Assembly: GCA_903904885.1 (NCBI GenBank)
Contig: CAIVED010000010.1
Span: forward strand, 1-47,025
Length of the DNA: 47,025 nucleotides
Direction of reading: 5' to 3'
Origin: an uncultured archaeon
GTDB lineage: Archaea > Nanobdellota > Nanobdellia > Woesearchaeales > CAIVOO01
Part shown: positions 39,828-46,837 of the stretch, piece by piece
Numbering within the stretch: position 1 is the stretch's first letter
Layout of the letters: the number at the start of each line of letters is the position of its first letter
Made by a program: the position numbers and the translations under genes
Notes under the pieces: generated by a model
What the model was told of the DNA's origin: nothing
Seen by the model: only the letters and a program-made list of their open reading frames with translations
Database searches by the model: none

Positions 39828-41357
39828 ATGGAAATGAAAAAGCTTGCTGAGGGGCTGCATGCCCTTGAGAGGAAGGTGCTGCCGTTCATAAAGAAGGGAA
39901 CATCGCTTTCCGAACTGGTTGAAAAGTCAAAATTATCCGACGTGGAGGTTATGCGCGCCCTGCAATGGCTGGGCAACAAGAAACTGGTTGAGATGCAAAG
40001 CGAGCTCCGGGAGGTTGTTGAGCTTGATGAAAATGGCAAAAAATACATTGAGCACGGGCTGCCTGAAAAGAGATTCGCAAAGGCAATAGAAACCAGGGAG
40101 CTCAGCGCAGAAAAAATAAAAGATGCAGCAAAACTGGATGATTCCGAATTAAATGCAAGCATCGGCCTGCTGAAGCAGAAGGGCATGATTGCCATAAGGC
40201 CGGGAATGATCATATCACTAACAGAGCCCGGCAGAAATTTCCTGAAAAAGGAAAGCCTGGAAGAGGCGTTCCTGAAAAAAATCAAGCCTGGAAAACTGAG
40301 CACAGGCAAGCTGGCACCTGAGGAGAAGTTTGCCCTTGATAATCTTAAGAAAAGAAAGGGAATTGTTAAAACCGGCATTGAAAAAAACGTTGTCGCGTCC
40401 CTGACAGAGCTTGGGGAAAAGGTTGCAAAGGAAAAGATTTCCGAGCACATGGTTGACTCGGTCACAACAGCAATTCTGAAAAGCGGCGCCTGGAAAGGCA
40501 AAAAGTTCAGGAGGTATGATGTCTCCATTAATGTTCCGCAAATTTACGGCGGGAAAAGGCATTTTGTAAACCAGGCCGTTGCCTATGCAAAGAGAATCTG
40601 GACCGATTTGGGATTCAAAGAAATGGAAGGGCCCATGCTTAACACAAGCTTCTGGAATTTTGATGCGCTGTTTACCGCCCAGGACCATCCGGTCAGGGAA
40701 ATGCAGGACACTTTTTTCATAAAAAACCCTGCAAAGGGCAGGCTGCCTGACAAAAAACTTGTTGATTCTGTCAGGAAATCGCACGAATCTGGAGTTTGCG
40801 GAAGCACCGGATGGAAATATAAGTGGAATGATGAGGAGGCAAAAAAGAATGTGCTGAGAACGCACACAACAGTCCTTTCTTCCAGAACAATTGCCACGCT
40901 TAAAAAAACAGACCTGCCTGCAAAATTCTTCGCAGTTGGGAGATGCTTCAGGAATGAGGCGGTTGACTGGAAGCATTTGTTTGAATTTCACCAAAGTGAG
41001 GGAATTGTTATAGACCCGAATGCAAATTTCAGGCACTTGCTTGGCTATCTAAAAGAATTTTACAAGAAAATGGGATATCCAAACGCGAGATTCAGGCCTT
41101 CGCATTTCCCATACACTGAGCCCTCTGTTGAGATTGATGTCTTCAATGCTGAGAAAAAAGAATGGGTTGAAATTGGCGGGGCAGGAATTTTTAGGCCAGA
41201 AGTCGTTTATCCTCTTCTGGGAATAGACGTTCCTGTGCTTGCCTGGGGGCCGGGATTTGACAGGATGTTTATGGAATTTTATGAAATAAAAGACATGAGG
41301 GACATTTACAGCAACAACATGGAACAGCTGAGAAAAATGAAATACTGGACAAAATAA
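39828..41357 (+). CDS. pheS: Phenylalanyl-tRNA synthetase alpha subunit
   Basis: 509-aa catalytic subunit charging tRNA-Phe. N-terminal ~200 residues are the archaeal/eukaryotic multi-winged-helix DNA-binding-like extension (SLSELVEKSKLSDVEVMRAL; LDDSELNASIGLLKQKGMIA). Class II catalytic core: motif 1 region MEGPMLNTSFWNFDALF with AQDHPVREMQDTFF, motif 2 CFRNEAVDWKHLFEFHQSEG, motif 3 GIDVPVLAWGPGFDRM. ATG at 39828 chosen: the TATA box is 25-35 nt upstream, making it leaderless; the longer frame would start before the promoter. Confidence 0.95.
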   Translation: MEMKKLAEGLHALERKVLPFIKKGTSLSELVEKSKLSDVEVMRALQWLGNKKLVEMQSELREVVELDENGKKYIEHGLPEKRFAKAIETRELSAEKIKDAAKLDDSELNASIGLLKQKGMIAIRPGMIISLTEPGRNFLKKESLEEAFLKKIKPGKLSTGKLAPEEKFALDNLKKRKGIVKTGIEKNVVASLTELGEKVAKEKISEHMVDSVTTAILKSGAWKGKKFRRYDVSINVPQIYGGKRHFVNQAVAYAKRIWTDLGFKEMEGPMLNTSFWNFDALFTAQDHPVREMQDTFFIKNPAKGRLPDKKLVDSVRKSHESGVCGSTGWKYKWNDEEAKKNVLRTHTTVLSSRTIATLKKTDLPAKFFAVGRCFRNEAVDWKHLFEFHQSEGIVIDPNANFRHLLGYLKEFYKKMGYPNARFRPSHFPYTEPSVEIDVFNAEKKEWVEIGGAGIFRPEVVYPLLGIDVPVLAWGPGFDRMFMEFYEIKDMRDIYSNNMEQLRKMKYWTK

Positions 41358-41358
41358 A

Positions 41359-43002
41359 ATGACCGTACTAAACATAAATCGGAAGGAGCTTGAAAAAAAT
41401 CTCGGGAAAAAGTTCAGCGATGACTATTTAGTTGACAGGGTAAGCATGATGGGGGCGCCCGTTGACGAGATAACAAAAGAGGAAATAGTAATTGACGTCA
41501 CACCCAACCGCCCGGATTTGCTCAGCCAGCAGGGATTTGCCAGGGCGTTTGCAACATTCATCGGGCTGAAAAAGGGGCTGGCGAAATATACTGTCCATAA
41601 ATCCGGGGAAAAAATAATAATTGACAAGTCCATGAAAAATGTCAGGCCATACACCTGCTGCGCAATTGTGAGGGGCATTAGGTTTGATGATGAGAAAATA
41701 AAGGAAATAATCCAGATACAGGAAAAGCTGCACGTAACTTTCGGGAGAAACCGGAAAAAGGCGGCCATAGGAATTTATCCCTATGAGAAAATCAAGACCC
41801 CCATAAGATTCGTGGCTCTCAAACCCGATGAATTTAAATTTAGGCCTCTGGAATATGACCGGGAAATAACCGGAAGGCAGATACTGTCGATGCACCCGAC
41901 GGGAAGGGAATACGCGCACCTTCTTGAGGGATTTGAAAGGTATCCACTGTTTATTGATGCCAATAATCACGTACTTTCCATGCCGCCCATAATTAATTCG
42001 CATGATACTGGGAAAATAAGCAACAGCACAACTGATGTTTTCATAGAATGCAGCGGGTTTGACTTTAATACCCTGGAAAAGTGCGTCAACATGATTGTCT
42101 GCGCACTTGCGGACATGGGTGGCCAGGTTTATTCCATGGATTTGGTCTATCCCGACAAAAAAATAACAACGCCCGATTTGAAGCCGAAAAAAATGAAGCT
42201 TGATGTAAAATACATAAACAAAATCATCGGCCTTCAGCTCAAGGAAAATGAAATCAAAAATCTTCTGCTAAAAATGGGCTATGGTTTTGAGGGCAAAAAC
42301 GTGCTTGTGCCCGCATACAGGGCAGACATAATGCACCAAATTGACCTGGCGGAGGACGCCGCCATTGCCTATGGCTATGAAAATTTCAAAGAGGAGCTTC
42401 CGAATGTTGCAACCGTCGGAGAGGAAAGCAGATCAAGCAAGCTAAAGACATTTGTTGCCAATATTTTAGCTGGGATTGAAGCCACCGAACTGAATACCTA
42501 TCATCTGATTAACCGGAACACACAGACCAAACTTATGAACTTTGAATGTGAATTTGTCGAGGTGGCCAACTCTGTTTCAAAGGAATACGACAGTTTGAGG
42601 TATTGGCTTCTTCCTTCGGTCGTGGAGGTCTTGAAAAACAACAAGCACGTTGAATACCCCCAGAGAGTTTTTGATGTTGAAACTGTGTTTAAGCTTGACA
42701 AAACAGAGGAAACCGGCGTCAGAGAAGAAATTCATTTGGCCGCTGCAACCTCAAATGAAAAAGCGGATTATACTGAGATAAGGCAGATTCTCGATTACCT
42801 TGTGCGGATGCTGGGACTGAGCTATGAAGTACGGGAGTTTGAGCACTCCTCATTTATCGAGGGCAGGTGCGGCAAAATAATAATCAATGGCAAAGATGTA
42901 GGATTTATCGGAGAGCTTCATCCGCAGGTGCTTGAGAACTTCGGGCTTTCGTTCCCAGTAGCTGCGCTTGAGATTAATCTTAGTGTGATACTTGATTTGT
43001 AA
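41359..43002 (+). CDS. pheT: Phenylalanyl-tRNA synthetase beta subunit
   Basis: 547-aa archaeal-type PheT, one nucleotide after pheS. B1 domain start (MTVLNINRKELEKNLGKKFS), EEIVIDVTPNRPDLLSQQGF, B3/B4 editing-domain region (PPIINSHDTGKISNSTTDVF, ECSGFD), B5 domain with VPAYRADIMHQIDLAEDAAI and B7 catalytic-like module with VANSVSKEYDSLRYWLLPSV. Archaeal PheT of about 550 aa lacks the bacterial EMAP and anticodon-binding domains, as here. Holds the Tyr-tRNA-Phe editing site. Confidence 0.95.
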   Translation: MTVLNINRKELEKNLGKKFSDDYLVDRVSMMGAPVDEITKEEIVIDVTPNRPDLLSQQGFARAFATFIGLKKGLAKYTVHKSGEKIIIDKSMKNVRPYTCCAIVRGIRFDDEKIKEIIQIQEKLHVTFGRNRKKAAIGIYPYEKIKTPIRFVALKPDEFKFRPLEYDREITGRQILSMHPTGREYAHLLEGFERYPLFIDANNHVLSMPPIINSHDTGKISNSTTDVFIECSGFDFNTLEKCVNMIVCALADMGGQVYSMDLVYPDKKITTPDLKPKKMKLDVKYINKIIGLQLKENEIKNLLLKMGYGFEGKNVLVPAYRADIMHQIDLAEDAAIAYGYENFKEELPNVATVGEESRSSKLKTFVANILAGIEATELNTYHLINRNTQTKLMNFECEFVEVANSVSKEYDSLRYWLLPSVVEVLKNNKHVEYPQRVFDVETVFKLDKTEETGVREEIHLAAATSNEKADYTEIRQILDYLVRMLGLSYEVREFEHSSFIEGRCGKIIINGKDVGFIGELHPQVLENFGLSFPVAALEINLSVILDL

Positions 43003-43019
43003 ATTTTGAATCGCACAAC

Positions 43020-43048
43020 AAAATTCCGTTTGCTGGTTCTTGCGTTAA
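43020..43048 (+). repeat. Structured intergenic repeat, truncated copy F
   Basis: Only the left arm is present: AAATTCCGTTTGCTGG (43021-43036) then TTCTTGCGTTA (43038-43048), 18 nt after the pheT stop and in sense. It is nearly identical to the start of copies C and E. The matching right arm is missing; the promoter of the GrpB-family gene follows, suggesting truncation by the neighbouring sequence. Confidence 0.7.
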
Positions 43049-43096
43049 TATGGTCTTTGGATAAGATTTATATATTCAATAACTCCCTTTTTAACC

Positions 43097-43567
43097 GTGG
43101 CAGTCGATGAAGAAATTGTAGAAATCATAGAACCTTCGCAAGAGTTATTCGATCTGTATGCTAAATTTAAAAAAGAAATTCTCTCCGTGCTTCCAAACTC
43201 AAAAGTTGAGCTAATCGGTTCTTTGGCTGTCCCAATGGCGGGCAAGAAAGAACTAGACATTATGGTCGTAACCAAAGATGTGAAAGATGCCCAAGATAAA
43301 TTAGTTCTGAAAGGATTCCCAAAAGGCCCAATAATTGACGGGATTGGTTACTGCCGCAACAGAAAACAAATAGTGATTGTTGAACTGCATATCCTGCCCC
43401 CAGGACATAAAAAAATAGAGCAGTACCGAGAACATGTTAAAATGCTTCAAGAAGACGCTTCTCTAAGAAAGCAGTTTGAGGCCTTAAAAGTGAGCCTGGA
43501 CAAAACAAGCATAGAAAATTACAAAAAGGAAAAAAGCAAATTTATGAAGGAACATAATTTAAAATAG
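43097..43567 (+). CDS. GrpB (UPF0157) family nucleotidyltransferase-like protein
   Basis: 156 aa. Matches the GrpB/UPF0157 family: VELIGSLAVPMAGKKELDIM (the GS..VPG...IDIMV nucleotidyltransferase signature; GS and D-x-M retained), RNRKQIVIVELHILPPGHKK (HLH region reduced to ELHILPPG) and REHVKMLQEDASLRKQFEAL followed by IENYKKEKSKFMKEH. Start is GTG at 43097; a GATTTATATATTC box (43065-43077) puts the transcript start on that GTG. Family members are linked to GNAT or CoaE domains; biochemical role here unknown. Confidence 0.8.
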   Translation: MAVDEEIVEIIEPSQELFDLYAKFKKEILSVLPNSKVELIGSLAVPMAGKKELDIMVVTKDVKDAQDKLVLKGFPKGPIIDGIGYCRNRKQIVIVELHILPPGHKKIEQYREHVKMLQEDASLRKQFEALKVSLDKTSIENYKKEKSKFMKEHNLK

Positions 43568-43573
43568 AAATAA

Positions 43574-43897
43574 TCACTTCTTCTTAACTTCTTTCTGAGC
43601 AGCCGGCTTGGCAGCAGATTTCCTAACTTTCTTTGGCCTTGCCTTCGGCTTTTTTGACTTCTTTTCCTTCATTTCGATCCCGAGCTTCTTTAGTTCCCTG
43701 GAAATCTCAGCGCTTGAGGCGCCTTTTTTTATTGCCAGCTTCTGCTGTGTGGGCTCAAGATGCCTCATATTGACCTTTTTCCTTCTTGTTTCTCCATCAA
43801 CAATAACAAAATTATCATCAATAATGTCGATTACAACACATTTTAGTTTTGCGTCCCTGCCCGCAGTTTTTATGCAAAGTCTTCCTATTTCAATCAT
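43574..43897 (-). CDS. rpl14e: Large subunit ribosomal protein eL14
   Basis: 107-aa L14e. N-terminal KOW-type SH3 barrel is standard (MIEIGRLCIKTAGRDAKLKC; VVIDIIDDNFVIVDGETRRK; KVNMRHLEPTQQKLAIK). ATG at 43897 gives the canonical MIEIGRLC start; it overlaps the rpl34e stop by 4 nt (ATGA). Unlike the usual ~75-95 aa archaeal L14e, the tail has ~35 extra residues rich in Lys, Ala and Pro. Confidence 0.93.
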   Translation of the reverse strand: MIEIGRLCIKTAGRDAKLKCVVIDIIDDNFVIVDGETRRKKVNMRHLEPTQQKLAIKKGASSAEISRELKKLGIEMKEKKSKKPKARPKKVRKSAAKPAAQKEVKKK

Positions 43898-44166
43898 TTT
43901 AAACTCCTCGCCATTGCCTTTATCCTGGCTCTTGAGCAGTTTGAGCACAATACCCCTCCAAACGCCCTTTCGGGCCTTCTCTGGGTCTTTGAGAGCTTAT
44001 CAAGCTTATCCTGGCTTTTGTGCTTCATTCCCTGCAAAATTGAGCCGCAAACGCCGCAAACCGGCTTTTTTGTGTTTCTTTTAGTGTAATAGCTTGCCAG
44101 CCTGTTGCTTGGTGTTCTTTTCTTGATCTGCCGGAATGTGTTTGATTTTGTTTTTGATTCTGACAT
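43894..44166 (-). CDS. rpl34e: Large subunit ribosomal protein eL34
   Basis: 90-aa L34e, an archaeal/eukaryotic ribosomal protein with zinc knuckles. Seen: FRQIKKRTPSNRLASYYTKR, two CxxC pairs (PVCGVCGSIL and VLCSNCSRAR) and TQRRPERAFGGVLC. A TATA-like ACATTTAAAAAAAGG (44204-44190 minus) and GGAG 7-8 nt before the ATG mark the start. Pairing with L14e is a usual archaeal arrangement. Confidence 0.95.
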   Translation of the reverse strand: MSESKTKSNTFRQIKKRTPSNRLASYYTKRNTKKPVCGVCGSILQGMKHKSQDKLDKLSKTQRRPERAFGGVLCSNCSRARIKAMARSLK

Positions 44167-44214
44167 TTTAATCTCCTAATGCGAAAATCGCCCTTTTTTT
44201 AAATGTTTTTCCTG

Positions 44215-44344
44215 TCAAGAACCACATACCACTCTGGAAGGGGGTTACTACCCCGTTACAACCTGGTGGTTCTTGAGCATGCTCAGAAATTGCCCATCCT
44301 ACCTTCTGCCAAAAAAGCGAAGTATGCTTCAAAAGCAATTTCTG
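44215..44344 (+). other. Strongly structured intergenic region between rpl34e and tfe
   Basis: Two long hairpins lie in the 44167-44395 gap. The first has an 11-bp perfect stem TCAAGAACCAC (44215-44225)/GTGGTTCTTGA (44266-44276), with GGGG/CCCC (44241-44254) inside. The second has a 10-bp stem CAGAAATTGC (44284-44293)/GCAATTTCTG (44335-44344). A palindrome GAGCATGCTC (44275-44284) joins them. A T/A-rich box (44195-44205) could start a plus-strand RNA around 44225. Not recognised as tRNA, 5S, SRP, RNase P or H/ACA RNA. The arm GTGGTTCTTG loosely recalls the repeat family. Confidence 0.5.
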
Positions 44345-44395
44345 ACATATTAAAAATAAGAAAGGTTTATAAATGTAGTTTTTTAGGAATGCCCC

Positions 44396-44932
44396 ATGCG
44401 AATTTCAAACAAAACAGTTGATGATGTTGTCAGGGAAGTTGCAGGAGAGGATGTTGTTCCCCTTGTCAACCTGATAAAGAAGAGAAAGAACATTTCTGAG
44501 TTTAAGATTGCCGAAATGATGAATGTCAATGTAAATGTGGTCAGGAACATGCTCTACAGGCTTTATAACAATAGTCTTGTTTCTTTCGTCCGTAAAAAGG
44601 ACAAGAAAAAGGGATGGTACATCTATTACTGGACTTTCATTGAAAAGCGGGTCGGAATACTCCTCGAAGACCTCAAAAAGAAGAAGGTTGACAAGCTGCA
44701 GGAAAGGCTTGGGAGGGAAAAAAGTAATTTTTTCTTCAGCTGCCAGAACGGCTGCATACGGCTTGACTTTGAAAAGGCCATGGACTACGGCTTCAAGTGC
44801 CCTGAGTGCGGCTCACTGATGCAGCAGGAGGACAATGTCAAAAAGATAAAGGACCTTGAGTCAGAAATTGAAAAGCTGTCGGAAAGCAAAAATAAGAAAA
44901 CCGTTAAAAAGAAAAAGACAAAGAAGCGTTAA
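44396..44932 (+). CDS. tfe: Transcription factor E, alpha subunit
   Basis: 178-aa TFE (TFIIE-alpha homologue) that helps promoter opening by RNA polymerase. N-terminal extended winged helix (VVREVAGEDVVPLVNLIKKR; FKIAEMMNVNVNVVRNMLYR; WYIYYWTFIEKRVGILLED), then zinc ribbon with four Cys (SCQNGC and FKCPECG) and a short coiled coil with Lys-rich end. GGTTTATAAATG at 44365-44376 is its promoter, ~25 nt before the ATG, giving a leaderless transcript. Confidence 0.95.
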   Translation: MRISNKTVDDVVREVAGEDVVPLVNLIKKRKNISEFKIAEMMNVNVNVVRNMLYRLYNNSLVSFVRKKDKKKGWYIYYWTFIEKRVGILLEDLKKKKVDKLQERLGREKSNFFFSCQNGCIRLDFEKAMDYGFKCPECGSLMQQEDNVKKIKDLESEIEKLSESKNKKTVKKKKTKKR

Positions 44933-44941
44933 TTGACTTCG

Positions 44942-45628
44942 TTATATTCTTCCCAAAAGCGCGGGCTTTGTTATGCCACCTTCACTTACCAGCCCAGTTA
45001 TGCTGCTGGCCTTTGCTTCCCGCAGGTTTTTCTGCCCCGGCTTTTTGCTGCTGCCAAAAATGCTGTAACCCCCATAGGAAGGCACCTTATGCTTCCTTGC
45101 CTCCTCGATTGCTGCATTTGCTTCCTCAGTTACAATTATCTTGTCGCCGCAAACTGCTTCTGGTTCAAAAAAAAGAATGTCTGATTCTTTGACTGCTTTG
45201 CTTAGCATTTCCTGCGCATTTTCCCGACCGGTTGGCAATTTTCTGTAATCTATCGCGCAAACTGAAAAATTGGTGCCTGCGCTTTTCGCTTTCTCTATTG
45301 CTTTTATTATCTTCTGGGAATCGCCCAGGGTGAGAACCGAGGACCCATTTCTTATTTTGTGGGCAGCCATTACGGATATTTTCTGGCTAGAATTTTTTAT
45401 TGCCTCTTTGTATCTCAAAACTCTCTGCAGGATTTCCTGCTGAAGCTCTGAAATTTTCTTTGGCCTGATTGCCGAAAGTACCTCACTTACTGCAGATTTG
45501 TCCTCGGGGTTGGCCTCCGCGTGCTTTTTTGCTGCAAAATTTATTTTATGCATCAAAAACAGGGAAGTCTTTATTCCGCCGTCTTGTGAAATCTGTTCTA
45601 TTTCCGAAAGAAATTGTTTGAGCACCAA
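44942..45628 (-). CDS. eIF2B/RBP-isomerase-like protein, divergent
   Basis: About 228 aa. The Rossmann-like C-terminal half matches the eIF2B-alpha/R15P isomerase/MTNA family: IRNGSSVLTLGDSQKIIKAI (usually 'I.dGd.ILT...S..V'), NFSVCAIDYRKLPTGRENAQ, ESDILFFEPEAVCGDKIIVT and EEARKHKVPSYGGYSIFG. It is shorter than ribose-1,5-bisphosphate isomerase (~320 aa) and lacks the family's final DVTPP, replaced by GITKPALLG. Role in AMP/ribose salvage or translation is uncertain. The start is TTG (45628) or GTG (45625); no ribosome-binding site is obvious. Confidence 0.65.
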   Translation of the reverse strand: MVLKQFLSEIEQISQDGGIKTSLFLMHKINFAAKKHAEANPEDKSAVSEVLSAIRPKKISELQQEILQRVLRYKEAIKNSSQKISVMAAHKIRNGSSVLTLGDSQKIIKAIEKAKSAGTNFSVCAIDYRKLPTGRENAQEMLSKAVKESDILFFEPEAVCGDKIIVTEEANAAIEEARKHKVPSYGGYSIFGSSKKPGQKNLREAKASSITGLVSEGGITKPALLGRI

Positions 45629-45645
45629 GGTGAAAATTAGCGGGA

Positions 45646-45852
45646 TTACCGTCGCACCATTCTCTCTATCTTCTTTTCTTCCCTTTCTATGTTGTATTCC
45701 TCTTTTACAAGGGCTTTGGAAATCTTAAGGAGACTTTCATCCATTCTTCCGATCCTTCTCTCAAGCAATACCAGAATCCTCAGACTGTATACTATTGCGG
45801 CCAATGTGCCGATTATAATTGCAAGAGTTACCCCTTCAACACTTATTGCCAT
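45646..45852 (-). CDS. Small single-helix membrane protein
   Basis: 68 aa with one N-terminal membrane helix (about 7-30) followed by a charged coiled-coil-like tail (ERRIGRMDESLLKISKALVK, EEYNIEREEKKIERMVRR). Family not recognised; similar short helix-plus-tail proteins are frequent in DPANN genomes. An unusually strong Shine-Dalgarno AAGGAGGCG sits 6 nt before the ATG, and a structured leader precedes it. The next gene follows after 17 nt. Confidence 0.7.
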   Translation of the reverse strand: MAISVEGVTLAIIIGTLAAIVYSLRILVLLERRIGRMDESLLKISKALVKEEYNIEREEKKIERMVRR

Positions 45853-45935
45853 TTTAACGCCTCCTTGAGTTTTTTACGAAAGGAGACCAGCAAACGTTTT
45901 CGTTTGCGCCGCCTCCTTTTTTATTTTATATGTGG
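45853..45935 (-). promoter_or_regulatory. Promoter and hairpin leader with strong Shine-Dalgarno
   Basis: On the minus strand, CACATATAAAATAA (about 45935-45922) is the TATA box. The transcript then carries AAGGAGGCGGCG, a 6-bp hairpin CAAACG/CGTTTG with loop AAAA (45890-45905), CTCC able to pair with the first GGAG, and finally AAGGAGGCG before the ATG. The first GGAGGCG duplicates the ribosome-binding site and could compete for CTCC or for 16S rRNA. The remaining gap to 46042 is A/T-rich with no other signal. Confidence 0.45.
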
Positions 45936-46042
45936 TTTTTGTGTATAGAAACAGGCAGAGTATAAAAATGTTTTTATGGGGGTTTTGTGATTATTAGCAA
46001 TTTATTTACAATATTGAAAAAATAGTTAAGAATCTGACCTAA

Positions 46043-46837
46043 TTATTTCAGCTCTTTCCAGACCCGGTCAAACATCTGCTGAACTGTTCCTGCGAGATAG
46101 TCTGAATTTATCCAGATTGCTGAATCGTAGGTTGGATGAACAACCGCATCGTCGGATATCATGAACGTTACATTTTTTCCATCAACGGCAACAAATCTTC
46201 CCTTAACTTCCTTTGATGTTTTCACTTCAGCAACGCCTTTCAGGTCTTTTGCAATTTCCTGCGCTTCCGGAGACTCAGGAATAATGATCTTAACCCTAAT
46301 GCCCTTTTCCCTTGCCTTTGCCAGCGGTTTCTTCAGGGCCTCGATTTTTCGCTTCGCTCCCTCGATGGAGGTCATAATCAGAACTTCTTTTTCCCCGTTT
46401 TTAATCATGGATTCAAAATGGTTGTACAAATTGTGCCTTCCTTTTATGGCTCCGGAAAGGTCTATCGGGTCGACGAGGTCGATGCCCTGGGAGTGCAGAG
46501 TCTTAAGCTCCTCTATGATTGGGGATTTGTTTATTTTTTCCAATGATTCTATTTGGTCTTTTGTGTCCTCTTCTACTCTCTTCTTAACCCTGTCTATGAC
46601 CTCGGAAGGCTTTACCGCAATGTATTTTATCGGCTTGCCGACTTTCATTATTATAAAACCTTTTTTTTCGAGAGATTCAAGAACATCGTAGCTTCTTGAC
46701 CTCGGAACATTCGCAATGTCAGAAAGCTCACCAGCAGTAGAAACACCCCTCGAAAGAAGCGCTACCCAAATCCTTGATTCATAGCTATTTAAGCCCAAAT
46801 TTTTTAGTTTATTTAAAAAGTCCTTCTTAAGTAACAT
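46043..46837 (-). CDS. TrmB-like transcriptional regulator 2
   Basis: 264-aa paralogue of the regulator at 38665-39468, same architecture: winged helix (SYESRIWVALLSRGVSTAGE; LSDIANVPRSRSYDVLESLE; KKGFIIMKVGKPIKYIAVKP), coiled segment, and C-terminal effector domain (KGRHNLYNHFESMIKNGEKE; VLIMTSIEGAKRKIEALKKP; GRFVAVDGKNVTFMISDDAV). Outside the HTH the two proteins have clearly diverged, but 46680-46759 is identical in DNA to the other copy. Promoter GGTTTATATACC lies ~35-45 nt upstream of the ATG. Targets unknown. Confidence 0.88.
   Translation of the reverse strand: MLLKKDFLNKLKNLGLNSYESRIWVALLSRGVSTAGELSDIANVPRSRSYDVLESLEKKGFIIMKVGKPIKYIAVKPSEVIDRVKKRVEEDTKDQIESLEKINKSPIIEELKTLHSQGIDLVDPIDLSGAIKGRHNLYNHFESMIKNGEKEVLIMTSIEGAKRKIEALKKPLAKAREKGIRVKIIIPESPEAQEIAKDLKGVAEVKTSKEVKGRFVAVDGKNVTFMISDDAVVHPTYDSAIWINSDYLAGTVQQMFDRVWKELK

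Noticed and set aside
7945-43048. CRISPR array explanation for the repeated hairpin elements
   Set aside because: Copies are kilobases apart in separate intergenic gaps, in both orientations, with no regular short spacing and no cas genes.
43038-43145. TTCTTGCG in truncated repeat F pairing with CGCAAGAG inside the GrpB-family gene
   Set aside because: The second arm lies ~100 nt away within coding sequence and past a promoter; it lacks the flanking GCCATG of true copies, so it is taken as chance.
44215-44276. tRNA or 5S rRNA reading of the first hairpin near 44.2 kb
   Set aside because: No T-loop GTTCRA, no CCA-adjacent acceptor pattern, no anticodon arm of correct size, and no 5S loop motifs could be found.
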